The position numbers and the translations under genes are program-made. A model generated the notes under the pieces. The model was not told the origin of the DNA and did not search any database. It saw nothing but the letters and a program-made list of their open reading frames with translations. Positions 18,539-27,379 of a stretch of DNA of 64,000 bases are shown here, piece after piece (position 1 is the stretch's first letter; each line of letters starts with the position of its first letter). Source of the stretch: Pirellula staleyi DSM 6068 (GTDB lineage: Bacteria > Planctomycetota > Planctomycetia > Pirellulales > Pirellulaceae); contig NC_013720.1 in NCBI RefSeq assembly GCF_000025185.1, positions 1,922,001-1,986,000 of the forward strand, given 5' to 3'.

Positions 18539-18577
18539 TTAGCAGGCGCCACCTCGGCTGGTACAGAAACAAATCAC
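18539..18577 (-). CDS. 12-codon ORF behind an extended Shine-Dalgarno
   Basis: GTG start, product MICFCTSRGGAC, stop TAA. The sequence AGAAAGGAGGTGGT at 18581-18594 is complementary to nearly the whole 16S anti-Shine-Dalgarno tail and sits 7 bases from the GTG, better than any ribosome site elsewhere in the window. The peptide has three Cys in 12 residues. It could be a leader peptide, a small Cys-rich peptide, or simply a ribosome-binding element in a regulatory RNA. It is too short to judge by composition. Confidence 0.35.
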   Translation of the reverse strand: MICFCTSRGGAC

Positions 18578-18692
18578 TAGACCACCTCCTTTCTCACTAG
18601 AACAATCTGCCCTTGGCTGCGATGCCGTAGAATGCAGCCGGTACAGAGAAAACTAGTCCGTCGCACTGCGTTAATGCGACCCATCTACTTGA

Positions 18693-18720
18693 ATCTTACT
18701 AGGGAGCGACGTGTGGGCAA
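18693..18720 (-). promoter_or_regulatory. Candidate promoter of the short minus-strand transcript
   Basis: On the minus strand TTGCCC (18715-18720) and TAAGAT (18693-18698) are 16 bases apart, each matching the sigma-70 consensus at four positions. The same TTGCCC hexamer is found before infC. Confidence 0.3.
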
Positions 18721-18957
18721 GAGAAAAATCTGCAGCTTCCTCTCGATCGCTGCCCATCGGACCGCTCCCAGCGATACCAGCAGACGAACTAGATGATAGA
18801 CCGGTCCGATCGGCAAAGGTTCACCCGCTGGTCAACAAAAAATGATTGCGCTGCAAAATGGTCCGCATGGTCTGCCAGCATGCCTCTTTCGGGGCGACTG
18901 GCGGACGTTTTTGTCGAGCCGAGCCTCGTCATGGCTGGCGCCGATCGACGGACACCG

Positions 18958-19917
18958 CTACTGCTTGCTATCACTCTTGGCTCGCAAATGTTTTTGGAAA
19001 AAGGTGAGGATCTTTTCGCGCATTTCGGGAGTGCTGAACTGAGGCCCACCATGTCCGGCCCCTTTAAGCACGACAAGCTCCGAGGGGACACCCGTTTTTT
19101 CGAGCGCTGCTTGCAGCAGCTCACTCTGGCTCAGCGGAACCACGGGATCTTTGTCGCCATGCATGTGAAGGAAAGGTGGATCATCCTCCGTGACGTAGGT
19201 GATCGGATTCGCTTGTTTCGCGAGTTCTGTTTTCTCCTTGATCGGGCCGCCAACCAGCTTCGACTCTGGTGAATTGGGGCGGTCGTGCGAGCCACCCATC
19301 GCCACCAAGTCGGTAGGACCGAACCAGTTGCAAACCGCTTGCACGCGGCTGGAAGTTGCATCGTCACCCGCAGTGGTTTCAAGCTGCTTCACATCGCCAC
19401 TGGTGCCCACCAGCGCGACGAGGTGTCCCCCTGCCGATGATCCCCAGACCCCAAAGTTGTCGGGATCGAGGTGGTATTTGTCGGCGTTCTTTCTGAGAAA
19501 ACGAATCGCCGCTTTGCAGTCTTCAATCTGAGCCGGAAAAATCGCATGCTGGCTCAGTCGATAGTTGATGCTGGCGACGGCAAATCCCTGCTCGGTCAGT
19601 GGAATCGCGGGGCAGTTTTCTTTGCTCCCCGCTTGCCACGCGCCGCCATGAATCCAAATCACGAGGGGTAGCTTCGTTCCCTCCTTCATATCCTCGGGCA
19701 GATAGATGTCGAGCTTCTGACGCTCGTGACCTTGCTCGATGTAAGGAACGTCGGCTGTCCGCTTGATCCCCTCGGGAAGTCGGCGCTGCTGAAGTGGCTG
19801 ACGCTTGGTCGCCGGCGCTTGTCCCCAAGCTGCTGAGGAAGCGGCGCTGAGTAGACAAATCGAACCCAGCAATAGCGCCAAGAGTAGACGAGGACTCGCA
19901 CAGGAGGCAGATTTCAT
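18958..19917 (-). CDS. Secreted alpha/beta hydrolase (BD-FAE-like esterase)
   Basis: About 319 residues. A signal peptide (LLLALLLGSICLLSAASSAA then WGQA) is followed by an esterase domain: LPLVIWIHGGAWQAG (oxyanion HGG at 90-92), GFAVASINYRLSQHAIFPAQ, FGVWGSSAGGHLVAL with nucleophile Ser near 161, FLHMHGDKDPVVPLSQ with the acid Asp, and LKGAGHGGPQF with the catalytic His. This is the BD-FAE/hormone-sensitive-lipase-like group, often acetyl- or feruloyl-esterases on plant polysaccharides; the substrate is unknown. ATG 19917 starts a good signal peptide; GTG 19926 is the alternative. Confidence 0.88.
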   Translation of the reverse strand: MKSASCASPRLLLALLLGSICLLSAASSAAWGQAPATKRQPLQQRRLPEGIKRTADVPYIEQGHERQKLDIYLPEDMKEGTKLPLVIWIHGGAWQAGSKENCPAIPLTEQGFAVASINYRLSQHAIFPAQIEDCKAAIRFLRKNADKYHLDPDNFGVWGSSAGGHLVALVGTSGDVKQLETTAGDDATSSRVQAVCNWFGPTDLVAMGGSHDRPNSPESKLVGGPIKEKTELAKQANPITYVTEDDPPFLHMHGDKDPVVPLSQSELLQAALEKTGVPSELVVLKGAGHGGPQFSTPEMREKILTFFQKHLRAKSDSKQ

Positions 19918-20051
19918 CGGCAGCACGCTTTCGTGGACTGGCTTCGGTTGGTGGCAGCGATGGACCCCATCGGCCTACAACTCATAGAACCCAGAACTAG
20001 CGCGAGGGCATCGAAAGAAGCTGCAATTTTCTCGAGAAAGCGTGCGAGCCG

Positions 20052-21089
20052 CTATTCTACTACCACGGGGGCGTCGACAGCAGCATTGGCGGGAGAGATG
20101 GGGGTGCCATCTTCGTTGACTTGCTGCATCACAAACTTCACGACCGGATTGGCCGTGGCATTCGCCGCTTTGAGAGTTTGCTTCACATAGCGCTGGGGCA
20201 GTCGCTCTTCGGGGACCTTAAAGTTGTCCCCCTTTTGCAAGATTGGGCGAGCTTCATTCATCTTGGCAAAATCGTAAGCGGCACCGGCAGCCTGACAGGG
20301 ATACCAGTGCCCCTTCCCTTCAGCATCTTCGAGGTAGAACTCGGGATAGCAATGACCAGGGACCCACACCGCGCGGGCTGGGATTTTGCTGGCGCGACAG
20401 AAGGCGATGAAGAGGCTCGAAAGCTCTTCGCAGTCTCCCTTGCGAGCCTCGAGCGCTTCGATGGCGGGGGAAATCTTCTCAGCAAACTCGTAACGCACAT
20501 TTTCACGCACCCACTTGAAGATCGCTTCCGATTGATCCCAAGGAGCTTCCACTTCGCCAGTGATTTCGGGAAGGAGCTCGCGAATCTTCTTATCGGTGCT
20601 TTCGATGAAGGGGCTTGGCTTTAAGTACTTGGAGACAGTGGCAGCCGTTTTCCGTGGCAGCAGCGTCGCAGTTCCATCGCTGGGGGGCGTGATGGCCCGT
20701 TTGGTGATTTGCAGCGTGACGACAGCGCGAGCTTCGTCTCCCATCGCTAAGCGAGGAATGGTGACCACCATTTGCGTCACACCATCAAGCTTTCGGTAAC
20801 TCACTTTACCGACGAGAGGTGTGATCTCCTCTCCCATCTTCTTCACCGCTTGCTCGGGCCAGGCGGTGGGAACAGGAAGCGTCGCCACAATGCCGTTGAC
20901 TGCGCCGGCGGGTGAGCTCACCACCACGCCAAACTGCCAGTAGGAAACAATTTCCCCCTCAAGCTGAATGGCTGCAGGGGATGTTGCAGTAGACGCCTGT
21001 TGCGGCGCAGCTTGCACCTCTTGTCCACGCGCGATGGGTGTCGCGAGTAGCGTAAGCAGCGCTAAGGTGACCAGCGGTATCGCGCGCAT
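20052..21089 (-). CDS. Secreted transglutaminase-like protein
   Basis: About 345 residues with a signal peptide (LVTLALLTLLATPIARGQ). The N-terminal half is a beta domain (IVSYWQFGVVVSSPAG, VSYRKLDGVTQMVVTIPRL); the C-terminal half is a transglutaminase-like core. The nucleophile is Cys220 in ARKGDCEELSSLFIAFCRAS, the base His246 in VPGHCYPEFYL; the third position, usually Asp, reads Gln266 (WYPCQ). The family includes cysteine proteases and peptidoglycan- or protein-modifying enzymes. ATG 21089 opens the signal peptide. It follows a paralogue on the same strand (21176-22144), with 86 bases between. Confidence 0.82.
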   Translation of the reverse strand: MRAIPLVTLALLTLLATPIARGQEVQAAPQQASTATSPAAIQLEGEIVSYWQFGVVVSSPAGAVNGIVATLPVPTAWPEQAVKKMGEEITPLVGKVSYRKLDGVTQMVVTIPRLAMGDEARAVVTLQITKRAITPPSDGTATLLPRKTAATVSKYLKPSPFIESTDKKIRELLPEITGEVEAPWDQSEAIFKWVRENVRYEFAEKISPAIEALEARKGDCEELSSLFIAFCRASKIPARAVWVPGHCYPEFYLEDAEGKGHWYPCQAAGAAYDFAKMNEARPILQKGDNFKVPEERLPQRYVKQTLKAANATANPVVKFVMQQVNEDGTPISPANAAVDAPVVVE

Positions 21090-21175
21090 GACAACCTGAC
21101 TCAAGAGGCGTGGAGTTCCATCGATCGTAACACGACGGGCGCTGCACTGACGAGCATTTCGCGAAAGCATGCCGA

Positions 21176-22144
21176 CTACTGCACCGGTTCCAAGCGTCGC
21201 ACGAATTCCACCTGCGGCTTGCCGAGCGCCTTCTTACCGGTGAAGAATTCCGGGACAAAACGATAAGGTTCTTTTCGTTCAGGGACGCGAATGTTGTCCC
21301 CCTTTTGCAAAATCGGGCGGGTGTCGGTTACTCCACCAAATTCACGAGCACCAGCGACCTGGCAGGGATACCAGTTCCCTTTTTCTTCCGCATCTTCGAG
21401 ATAGAACTCGGCGTAGAGCGAATCGGTAACCCACACAATGCGGGCTGGAATCTTTTGCGAACGGCACGTGGCGACGAACAGCGAGGTTAGATCTTCTTTC
21501 GTCGCACTACCTTCCTTGAGAGCAGCGGCAGCTCCCATTTGTTTGGTGCCACCGAGATTCACTTTCGAGCGCACACCGTCGTAGATCGCTTCGACTTGTT
21601 CCCAAGCGGTTGATTTATCGGCCATCAGTTCTTTGCCGAGCGCTTTAATCTTCGTATTGGTCGACTCGATCAGTGGACTCGGCCCGAGGTATTTGCGCAC
21701 ATCACGTGGCGGATCTTTCGGGATCACAAGCCCCGACGTATCAGCGGGAGGAGCGAGCGCGTTCTTGGTGATTTCGAGCGTTAGAATCGCTGAAGCTTTT
21801 TCCCCTCCAGGAAGCTGTGGTATTTCAAACACCATCTGCTTCACACCACCGTCGATCATTCGAAACTTCAGGTTGCGTGTGTTGGCCGTAATGTCTTCGC
21901 CAACCACCTTTACCGATTGCTCGGGCCAGTCGGTCGGAATGGGAATGGTGCCGAACAGTCCCAAGCAGTCGCCACCGACAGCCTGCACACGGACGCCGAC
22001 TTCCCAAGTTTGTGTGGCGGACTTGTCGAGCTTTGCTCCCCCTGCTGGTTGTGGCTTCGCATCGAACTGGGCCTTCGCCTCGCGATGCACCAGCGTCATT
22101 ACCGCTAGAAAGCCTACCACCGCCATCCATCGCAAATTTAGCAT
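21176..22144 (-). CDS. Transglutaminase-like paralogue lacking catalytic residues
   Basis: About 322 residues with a signal peptide (WMAVVGFLAVMTLVHREAKA). It aligns with the downstream gene along its length: IPIPTDWPEQSVKVVGEDIT, KMVFEIPQL-like strands, KYLGPSPLIESTNTKIKALG, SLFVATCRSQKIPARIVWV, AEFYLEDAEEKGNWYPCQVA and RPILQKGDNIRVPE. But the Cys of GDC is replaced by Lys216 (GSATKEDLTSLF) and the His by Ser242 (TDSLYAEFYL), so it should have no transglutaminase or protease activity. ATG 22144 is preceded by GGGAGGT. Probably a binding or regulatory partner of the active copy (inference). Confidence 0.8.
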   Translation of the reverse strand: MLNLRWMAVVGFLAVMTLVHREAKAQFDAKPQPAGGAKLDKSATQTWEVGVRVQAVGGDCLGLFGTIPIPTDWPEQSVKVVGEDITANTRNLKFRMIDGGVKQMVFEIPQLPGGEKASAILTLEITKNALAPPADTSGLVIPKDPPRDVRKYLGPSPLIESTNTKIKALGKELMADKSTAWEQVEAIYDGVRSKVNLGGTKQMGAAAALKEGSATKEDLTSLFVATCRSQKIPARIVWVTDSLYAEFYLEDAEEKGNWYPCQVAGAREFGGVTDTRPILQKGDNIRVPERKEPYRFVPEFFTGKKALGKPQVEFVRRLEPVQ

Positions 22145-22800
22145 CGAACTACCTCCCACAGTTGCTCAGTTCTCGTCGATCAGGCTCGCGAGCAAAATCA
22201 GCTGCTCTGCTGCCTGATGCAGGAGCGACTGGCGTGCCAAACGCGCGCGAGCACCTAACTTCAGCATAGTTCGCACTCGCGCGGGAGGCGTAAATGGGAA
22301 GTGCGTGCAGCAGCACGAGTCTGCACGCGGTGCAGAGGTTGGCAGCGCAGATTCCGCGGAAAATCGGCGCGCAGCGATGCAGTCTAGAAAGCATCCGCGA
22401 AGAAAATGGTGCCTGCTCGGAAAACAGGCCGACGGCAGTTGCAGGTGTTTTGCCTGCAGACTGCAGGCGCGAGCAGGCCCGGCTTATGGTTGCCTGCGCG
22501 AGTGATTGATCCGTAAATCAGGCTCCGCTAGCGCGACGGCTGGATGAACATGAGCCATCGCGCTCGCGGAGCATTCCAGTCACGAGTGTCCGGGGATGGA
22601 CTGCAACTGGATAATGGACGAACGTCCGTGGTGGGCTGTGCCAATTTCGACGTGCAGATCGCTTATTTCAAGCGTTCCGCAGCATTTTTCTGATCGTTAG
22701 GCGATCTCGCGATTGCTACACCCCAAGGGAGCAACGCGTGTTTCGGCGGAGACAGTTGTCGACGCGCCAAAACGTCTCGACGGCGTTTAACTCACCGGCG
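22145..22800. other. Gene-less stretch
   Basis: About 650 bases without a supported gene. The part near 22144 should hold the promoter of the transglutaminase pair. Around 22430-22500 several GCAGG/CCTGC repeats lie close together and could form alternative hairpins, but I see no clear terminator, riboswitch or ORF with a ribosome site. Small ORFs on both strands look like noise. Confidence 0.4.
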
Positions 22801-23013
22801 TTAGTTCACCGGAGTCACTTCGATCGGACCAGGCAGCACTTGAGGTGCCGATGGTGCGTACATCGTCGTAGCTCGCGGACCAAAACCTGGTTCGCATGCG
22901 GGAGCACAGTTATCACCGCGGCTGAACAAACTCATGAACGGCCGGTTGCATCCGCAGCCCGACACACCGAGCGCGATGATGGCCATGCTGGCCAGCAAAA
23001 ACAACCTTTTCAT
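22801..23013 (-). CDS. Small lipoprotein
   Basis: 70 residues. MKRLFLLASMAIIALGVSGC is a typical signal with lipobox; the mature part is short, Cys- and Pro-rich (CGCNRPFMSLFSRGDN, CAPACEPGFGPR) with no known domain. ATG 23013 is preceded by AGGAGGGG at good spacing. Very short Cys-containing lipoproteins of this kind are frequent in planctomycetes; function unknown. Confidence 0.75.
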   Translation of the reverse strand: MKRLFLLASMAIIALGVSGCGCNRPFMSLFSRGDNCAPACEPGFGPRATTMYAPSAPQVLPGPIEVTPVN

Positions 23014-23327
23014 CGTAAACCCCTCCTAAAAAACGAACACCGCTTCGATCAACCGGCGGGCGACTCACACGAAAATCACTCCACGGGACCTGAAGCCTCG
23101 AAAACATACCTCGCATGTTGCGCGGAGCAAACGTTCGTGTGGCTTTTTTGCGACATCGGTCGCTATTTCGCCTCCTGTAGGCGTTGCACTTGGCCCAGGT
23201 GCTACAATTGCTACAGCCGCTCGTTGCGTGATAGTTGGCGTCACCTGTGTGTGCAATAAAGCACTGTCGATCACTCGCGCCACTGGTCGATGGACCATCG
23301 AAGCACCTCTACCTAGGTATTCTCGTC
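23014..23327. other. Divergent promoter region
   Basis: About 310 bases between two divergent genes. No gene is supported. It presumably carries both promoters; I see no convincing -35/-10 pair or hairpin. Confidence 0.4.
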
Positions 23328-24491
23328 ATGAACTACGCCCTGATGCTTGCTTCGCGATATCGCGACTATCTGCAAGTGCGCATGTGCGCGGCTGTGGCGA
23401 TTGTGCTGGCTGTAGCGACTTTGCTGGTGCTCACCGGTTCTTCCGAAACTCGCGCTGCTGATCCTGCACTCTCCCCCGATTCGACACTGCCCCCGGTCAA
23501 GTGCGTGACGGAGTTTCGAGTCCGCGAGCAAGATGCGATCTGGCTCATCGGCACGCGCCATCTCGACTGCAATGTCTCGAACTTCTCACCATCGGTCCAT
23601 CGCTTTGAAAAGGGGTTTTGGGTTGCATCGACTCTCGAGGAGTTTTATGCCACCGATACCGAAGTGGTGATCGATCCGATTTCCGAGAAAAAGGTCGGCC
23701 GCTACACGACGTTCTGGGTTCACGGCAATCGGATCGATGCCAATCAGGCTGCCAGCGACGGATTAACCTTTTATTTCGAACTGGCAGGACGGACCGAAAC
23801 GACCCCGCCGATTCGCCATGTGATATGGACCTGGCCTAGCACACAAATTAAAGGCCCGATTCGCGACGTGCGCAGCAAAGCGGCCCGCTCTGATGTCGAG
23901 GCAGCTTACCTCGGTATGTTCATGGGAGGGATGAATCCCGGGGTTCAGCTCCGCGTGATTGGCTACAGCTATGGAGGCCGCATCGTCACCGGCGCGATGC
24001 ATATGCTTGGTAACGGCACGTGGATGGGACTGACCCTGCCCGAAGGAAAACGCCCCAATGCACGGGTCGCTTTGTGGGTTCCCGGCGAACATTGCCACTG
24101 GCTCCTGCCGGGGCATGCCCACGGCAATGCAATTCCAGCCGCCGACGCCTGGCTAAGTCTCTACAACCGCTGCGACGAGGTGTTGTGGCGCTATCCCAAA
24201 CTCGATCCGTGCGACGAGAGTCAGGCACTTGGATTCGCTGGGCTTTGCAACGCAGCGTCGCTTCCAGCCGATTATTCCGAGCGCTGGAATGAGTGGAGCG
24301 TCAATCACCTGATTGGTGCCGAGCACAACATGCGACTCTACTGGGGCTCGCACGAAGTTATCAGCCGAACGCGCTCACACCTGTTTGCTCCGCTCGAGAA
24401 GCAAGCGCTGGCGAGCCAAACCAAGGCGAAGACTAACGTCAAAACGGTTAGCGCAGCGAAGCTCAGCACGACTCAAGCCTTAGCCCCCTGA
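23328..24491 (+). CDS. Secreted or membrane-anchored alpha/beta hydrolase-like protein
   Basis: About 387 residues. A hydrophobic segment near residues 20-38 (AAVAIVLAVATLLVLTGSS) acts as signal or anchor. The domain contains TFWVHGNRIDANQAASDG (oxyanion region), HVIWTWPSTQIKGPIRDVRS, and the nucleophile elbow VIGYSYGGRIVTGAMHML with Ser214, then ARVALWVPGEHCHWLLPGHA. The layout resembles the DUF900/serine-esterase type of alpha/beta hydrolase; the acid and base are not certain. The C-terminal ~30 residues are a Lys/Ala-rich tail. ATG 23328 is chosen over GTG/TTG-type starts upstream because it opens a clean signal. It precedes the aminotransferase gene by 10 bases. Confidence 0.65.
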   Translation: MNYALMLASRYRDYLQVRMCAAVAIVLAVATLLVLTGSSETRAADPALSPDSTLPPVKCVTEFRVREQDAIWLIGTRHLDCNVSNFSPSVHRFEKGFWVASTLEEFYATDTEVVIDPISEKKVGRYTTFWVHGNRIDANQAASDGLTFYFELAGRTETTPPIRHVIWTWPSTQIKGPIRDVRSKAARSDVEAAYLGMFMGGMNPGVQLRVIGYSYGGRIVTGAMHMLGNGTWMGLTLPEGKRPNARVALWVPGEHCHWLLPGHAHGNAIPAADAWLSLYNRCDEVLWRYPKLDPCDESQALGFAGLCNAASLPADYSERWNEWSVNHLIGAEHNMRLYWGSHEVISRTRSHLFAPLEKQALASQTKAKTNVKTVSAAKLSTTQALAP

Positions 24492-24501
24492 GAACACTCC
24501 G

Positions 24502-25437
24502 GTGAATGAACCGATCGCCTATCTGCAAGGTTCGTGGCTCCCGCTCTCGCAGGCGAGTGTTAGCGTGCTCGATGGCGGATTTGTGCAGGGGGTGACCATT
24601 GCCGAACAGCTTCGCACCTTTGGTGGCCAACTCTTTCGGCTCGAGCGCCATCTAGAGCGGCTGTCGCGGTCCCTCTCGATCGTCGGCGTCGATCCGGGGC
24701 TCACGCTGGAGAAGATCGCCGAACTAGCCTACGAGACTATCGCGCGGAATCGGCAGCTCGTCGAGCCGGCCGATGATCTCGGGCTGACGATGTTTGTGAC
24801 TCCCGGCGTCTACGCGACCTTCAGTGCACTAGCGCGACAGCCGGGACCTGCGGTCGGCATTCATGCCCAGCCCCTCCCTTTCTTTCAGTGGCACGAGAAG
24901 TATGCGACTGGCGAGTCACTCGTGGTCACCGATGTGATGCAAGTTCCGGGTGCTTGCTGGCCAACGGAACTCAAATGCCGTAGTCGCATGCACTACTTCC
25001 TAGCCGATAAACGTGCGCGTGAGATCGAGCCCGGAGCCCGCGCACTGATGCTCGACGAAACGGGGCATGTCACCGAGGCATCGACTGCGAATGTGGTGAT
25101 TTATCGCGCGAGTGAAGGGCTTGTTTCACCCCCGCGCGAGAGCATTTTGCCTGGCGTGAGTGTTGCCGTCCTTGAGGAACTAGCCGCGAAACTGGCGATT
25201 CCTTTTGTGCATCGTCGGCTGTTGCCTGTCGATTTTGAAACAGCCGACGAAGTGCTGCTCTGTAGCACAAGTCCTTGCGTCTGGTCGGTCACGCGGGTGA
25301 ATGGCAAAGCGATCTCGGCGAGCAAACCCGGTCCGATAGCCGCTCGCTTGCAAGCTGCGTGGAGCGACCTAGTGGGGCTCGACATTGTCGCGCAGGCCCG
25401 TCAATTTGCCACGCGCGCGTTCCCTCAAAAATCGTAG
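24502..25437 (+). CDS. Class IV aminotransferase (PLP-dependent)
   Basis: 311 residues of the fold-type IV family that includes branched-chain and D-amino-acid aminotransferases and aminodeoxychorismate lyase. Visible: YLQGSWLPLSQASVSVLDGG at the start, RTFGGQLFRLERHLERLSRS, the PLP lysine K158 in TELKCRSRMHYFLADKRA, LMLDETGHVTEASTANVVIY with the ring-nitrogen Glu, and SPPRESILPGVSVAVLEELA. The exact reaction cannot be told; the sequence is not a standard IlvE. GTG start at 24502, 10 bases after the hydrolase stop, so the two may be cotranscribed. It converges with the symporter gene. Confidence 0.88.
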   Translation: MNEPIAYLQGSWLPLSQASVSVLDGGFVQGVTIAEQLRTFGGQLFRLERHLERLSRSLSIVGVDPGLTLEKIAELAYETIARNRQLVEPADDLGLTMFVTPGVYATFSALARQPGPAVGIHAQPLPFFQWHEKYATGESLVVTDVMQVPGACWPTELKCRSRMHYFLADKRAREIEPGARALMLDETGHVTEASTANVVIYRASEGLVSPPRESILPGVSVAVLEELAAKLAIPFVHRRLLPVDFETADEVLLCSTSPCVWSVTRVNGKAISASKPGPIAARLQAAWSDLVGLDIVAQARQFATRAFPQKS

Positions 25438-25453
25438 CCAGCGATGTGCGTGC

Positions 25454-27379
25454 TTACGCGGCACGTCCATCGCCAGTTTTCGACGTGTTTTGCGTCATCA
25501 GCGACACAACGATTAGGACGAGAAATCCGAGCGGAATGGTCACGATGGCCGGCTGGCTAAACGGTGCCCAAGCTTGCTCGACTGGCAGTTGGTAGATGTC
25601 TTTGAAGGCTTGCTGGCTGAGGAGAATCCAGCCGAGCGAAGCGATCATTCCGACAAAAATTGCCGCCGTAATTCCTTGTCGTGTCGTTCGCTTCCAGAAC
25701 AGCAACATGACGAGCGATGGGAGGTTGGCCGAAGCGGCGACGTTGAACGCCCAGCCTACGAGAAACGTGACGTTAAAGTTCTCGAACACAATGCCGAGTG
25801 CCATTGCCAGAACGCCGACAACCACAGCGGCAACCTTTCCCGCTCTCACTTTTTGTTCGTCGGTAAGATCCATCCGCAAGCAGTTGGTCATCAAGTCGTG
25901 TGCGACGGCGCCGCTGGCCGCGAGGATCAAGCCACTCACAGTTCCCAGCACCGTCGTAAATGCAATCGCCGAGATCACAGCAAACGGCAACTCGCCGAAA
26001 CTGCGCGACAGTAGTGGCGCGGTCATGTTCTGGTTCGACGGGTCGATTGTTCCACCGGTCATCGCTCCGAGCCCGAGGTACATCGTGAGGATGTAGAAGA
26101 AGCCGATCGTGGCGATGCCGACCACGGTGCTCTTCCGCGCTGCCGACTGATCCTTCACCGTGTAGTAACGAATCAAAATGTGGGGGAGCGAAGCGGTGCC
26201 GCAAAACAGGGCGAGCATCAGCGACCAGAAGTCGAGCTTGGCTGCGATGGTGTTGCCACGAACACTGGCGAACGTGGGACTAGCGCCGGGTGTCAGCAAG
26301 TCGTTGCCGCGCAGAATCACTGGGTAGTAGATCTTCATTTTTCCAGAAGGATCGGCCACATCTTGGGAGCGATACACCACGATGTCGCTCTGGTCGATGG
26401 TCGCAAAGTAGTTGAGTGGGCCAATCGGTCCAGACTTGTTGACTTCACCCGGCAAGCGAAAGACTTCGCCTACAGGACGGAGATCGGCCTGCCCTTCTCC
26501 CTTCCCCTGAGGCAGCCCACCGACAAAACTTTTGCCGTCGATCTGCTGCACGTACTGCGCGGCTGCATAGGTGTTTTCGGGACGATCGAGCTTGCGGTAG
26601 ATCGTCATCAGATTCGTCGAGGTATCTCGAAAGCGAACGTACGGAAGATCACTCCAGACACCCTCGGCGGCGATCGGTTCGAGTGAGGATTGACTTTGGA
26701 GTTCTTCGAGCGTGAGGGGTGTCGTTTTGACGAAATCTTTCGGCTTACCCTCGGTGGTTGTGGTGAGGCCTCGGTTGAGGATCATCACCGTCAAGATCGC
26801 GCAGAAGACGACTAGCATCGCCCCCTTGATGAACTGAACCCACGTGGTGCTCACCATGCCGGCAGTGACAACAATCAGCACCACCACAAAGCCGACCGCC
26901 AGCACACCTTGCCAGTGGTCGAAACCAAGGAGCGGCTTCACGAGGGTACCAGCGCCAACCATTTGCGGAATCAGATAGAAAAGGCTGACCACCAGGGTGC
27001 TGATGGCAGCGGCCAGTTTCACGCCGCGGCTTTGATACTTGGCATCGAGCGCGTCGGCGAAAGTGAATTTGCCGAGATGCTTGAGCGGTTCGGCAATCAC
27101 CAGCAGCGCGACGATCCACCCGGCGAGGTATCCGATGGAGTACAAGAATCCATCGTAGCCATAAAAGGCGATCATGCCGCAGATGCCGAGGAACGACGCT
27201 GCCGAGAGATAGTCTCCGGCAAAGGCGACGCCATTAACGAGCCATGGAATTTCGCCATGCGCGGCGAAATAACCTTGCGCACTTTTGGCGCGCGAGCCCA
27301 GATAGAACGAGAATCCAAGAACGCCGAGCACGAAAACTGCAAAGACGGCGGCGGCAGCGAGTGAAGGTTCGTAGATCAC
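25454..27379 (-). CDS. Sodium:solute symporter, acetate permease (ActP)-like
   Basis: 641 residues of the SSS family. About 13 membrane helices; the start of the core reads YFAAHGEIPWLVNGVAFAGD and YLSAASFLGICGMIAFYGYD, matching ActP-type monocarboxylate symporters. The protein is ~90 residues longer than E. coli ActP because a soluble insert of ~180 residues (about 200-380) sits between helices after ILNRGLTTTTEGKP and before KLDFWSLMLALFCG; the insert is rich in strands (VWSDLPYVRFRDTSTN, LNYFATIDQSDIVVYRSQDV) and should face outward or inward depending on topology. The start overlaps the stop of the DUF485 gene by four bases (ATGA), the usual actP-yjcH arrangement. Confidence 0.88.
   Translation of the reverse strand: MIYEPSLAAAAVFAVFVLGVLGFSFYLGSRAKSAQGYFAAHGEIPWLVNGVAFAGDYLSAASFLGICGMIAFYGYDGFLYSIGYLAGWIVALLVIAEPLKHLGKFTFADALDAKYQSRGVKLAAAISTLVVSLFYLIPQMVGAGTLVKPLLGFDHWQGVLAVGFVVVLIVVTAGMVSTTWVQFIKGAMLVVFCAILTVMILNRGLTTTTEGKPKDFVKTTPLTLEELQSQSSLEPIAAEGVWSDLPYVRFRDTSTNLMTIYRKLDRPENTYAAAQYVQQIDGKSFVGGLPQGKGEGQADLRPVGEVFRLPGEVNKSGPIGPLNYFATIDQSDIVVYRSQDVADPSGKMKIYYPVILRGNDLLTPGASPTFASVRGNTIAAKLDFWSLMLALFCGTASLPHILIRYYTVKDQSAARKSTVVGIATIGFFYILTMYLGLGAMTGGTIDPSNQNMTAPLLSRSFGELPFAVISAIAFTTVLGTVSGLILAASGAVAHDLMTNCLRMDLTDEQKVRAGKVAAVVVGVLAMALGIVFENFNVTFLVGWAFNVAASANLPSLVMLLFWKRTTRQGITAAIFVGMIASLGWILLSQQAFKDIYQLPVEQAWAPFSQPAIVTIPLGFLVLIVVSLMTQNTSKTGDGRAA

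Larger units (their letters stand above)
18418..18686 (-). ncRNA. Candidate short structured transcript (small RNA or small mRNA)
   Basis: A ~270-base unit on the minus strand: possible promoter (18693-18720), several hairpins, an extended Shine-Dalgarno, a 12-codon ORF and a strong terminator. Visible hairpins include GTCGCA/TGCGAC near 18660-18680, GGCTGC/GCAGCC near 18616-18640, CAGCC/GGCTG near 18525-18540, and a longer pairing of GGTGGC (in the short ORF) with GCCACC near 18508. It does not match 6S, SRP, tmRNA or RNase P RNA as far as I can tell. Boundaries are estimates. Confidence 0.4.

Noticed and set aside
18581-18600. Plus-strand ACCACCTCCTTTCT, like the 3' end of 16S rRNA
   Set aside because: Only this short piece matches and no rRNA sequence flanks it. 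It is better explained as an extended Shine-Dalgarno on the minus strand.
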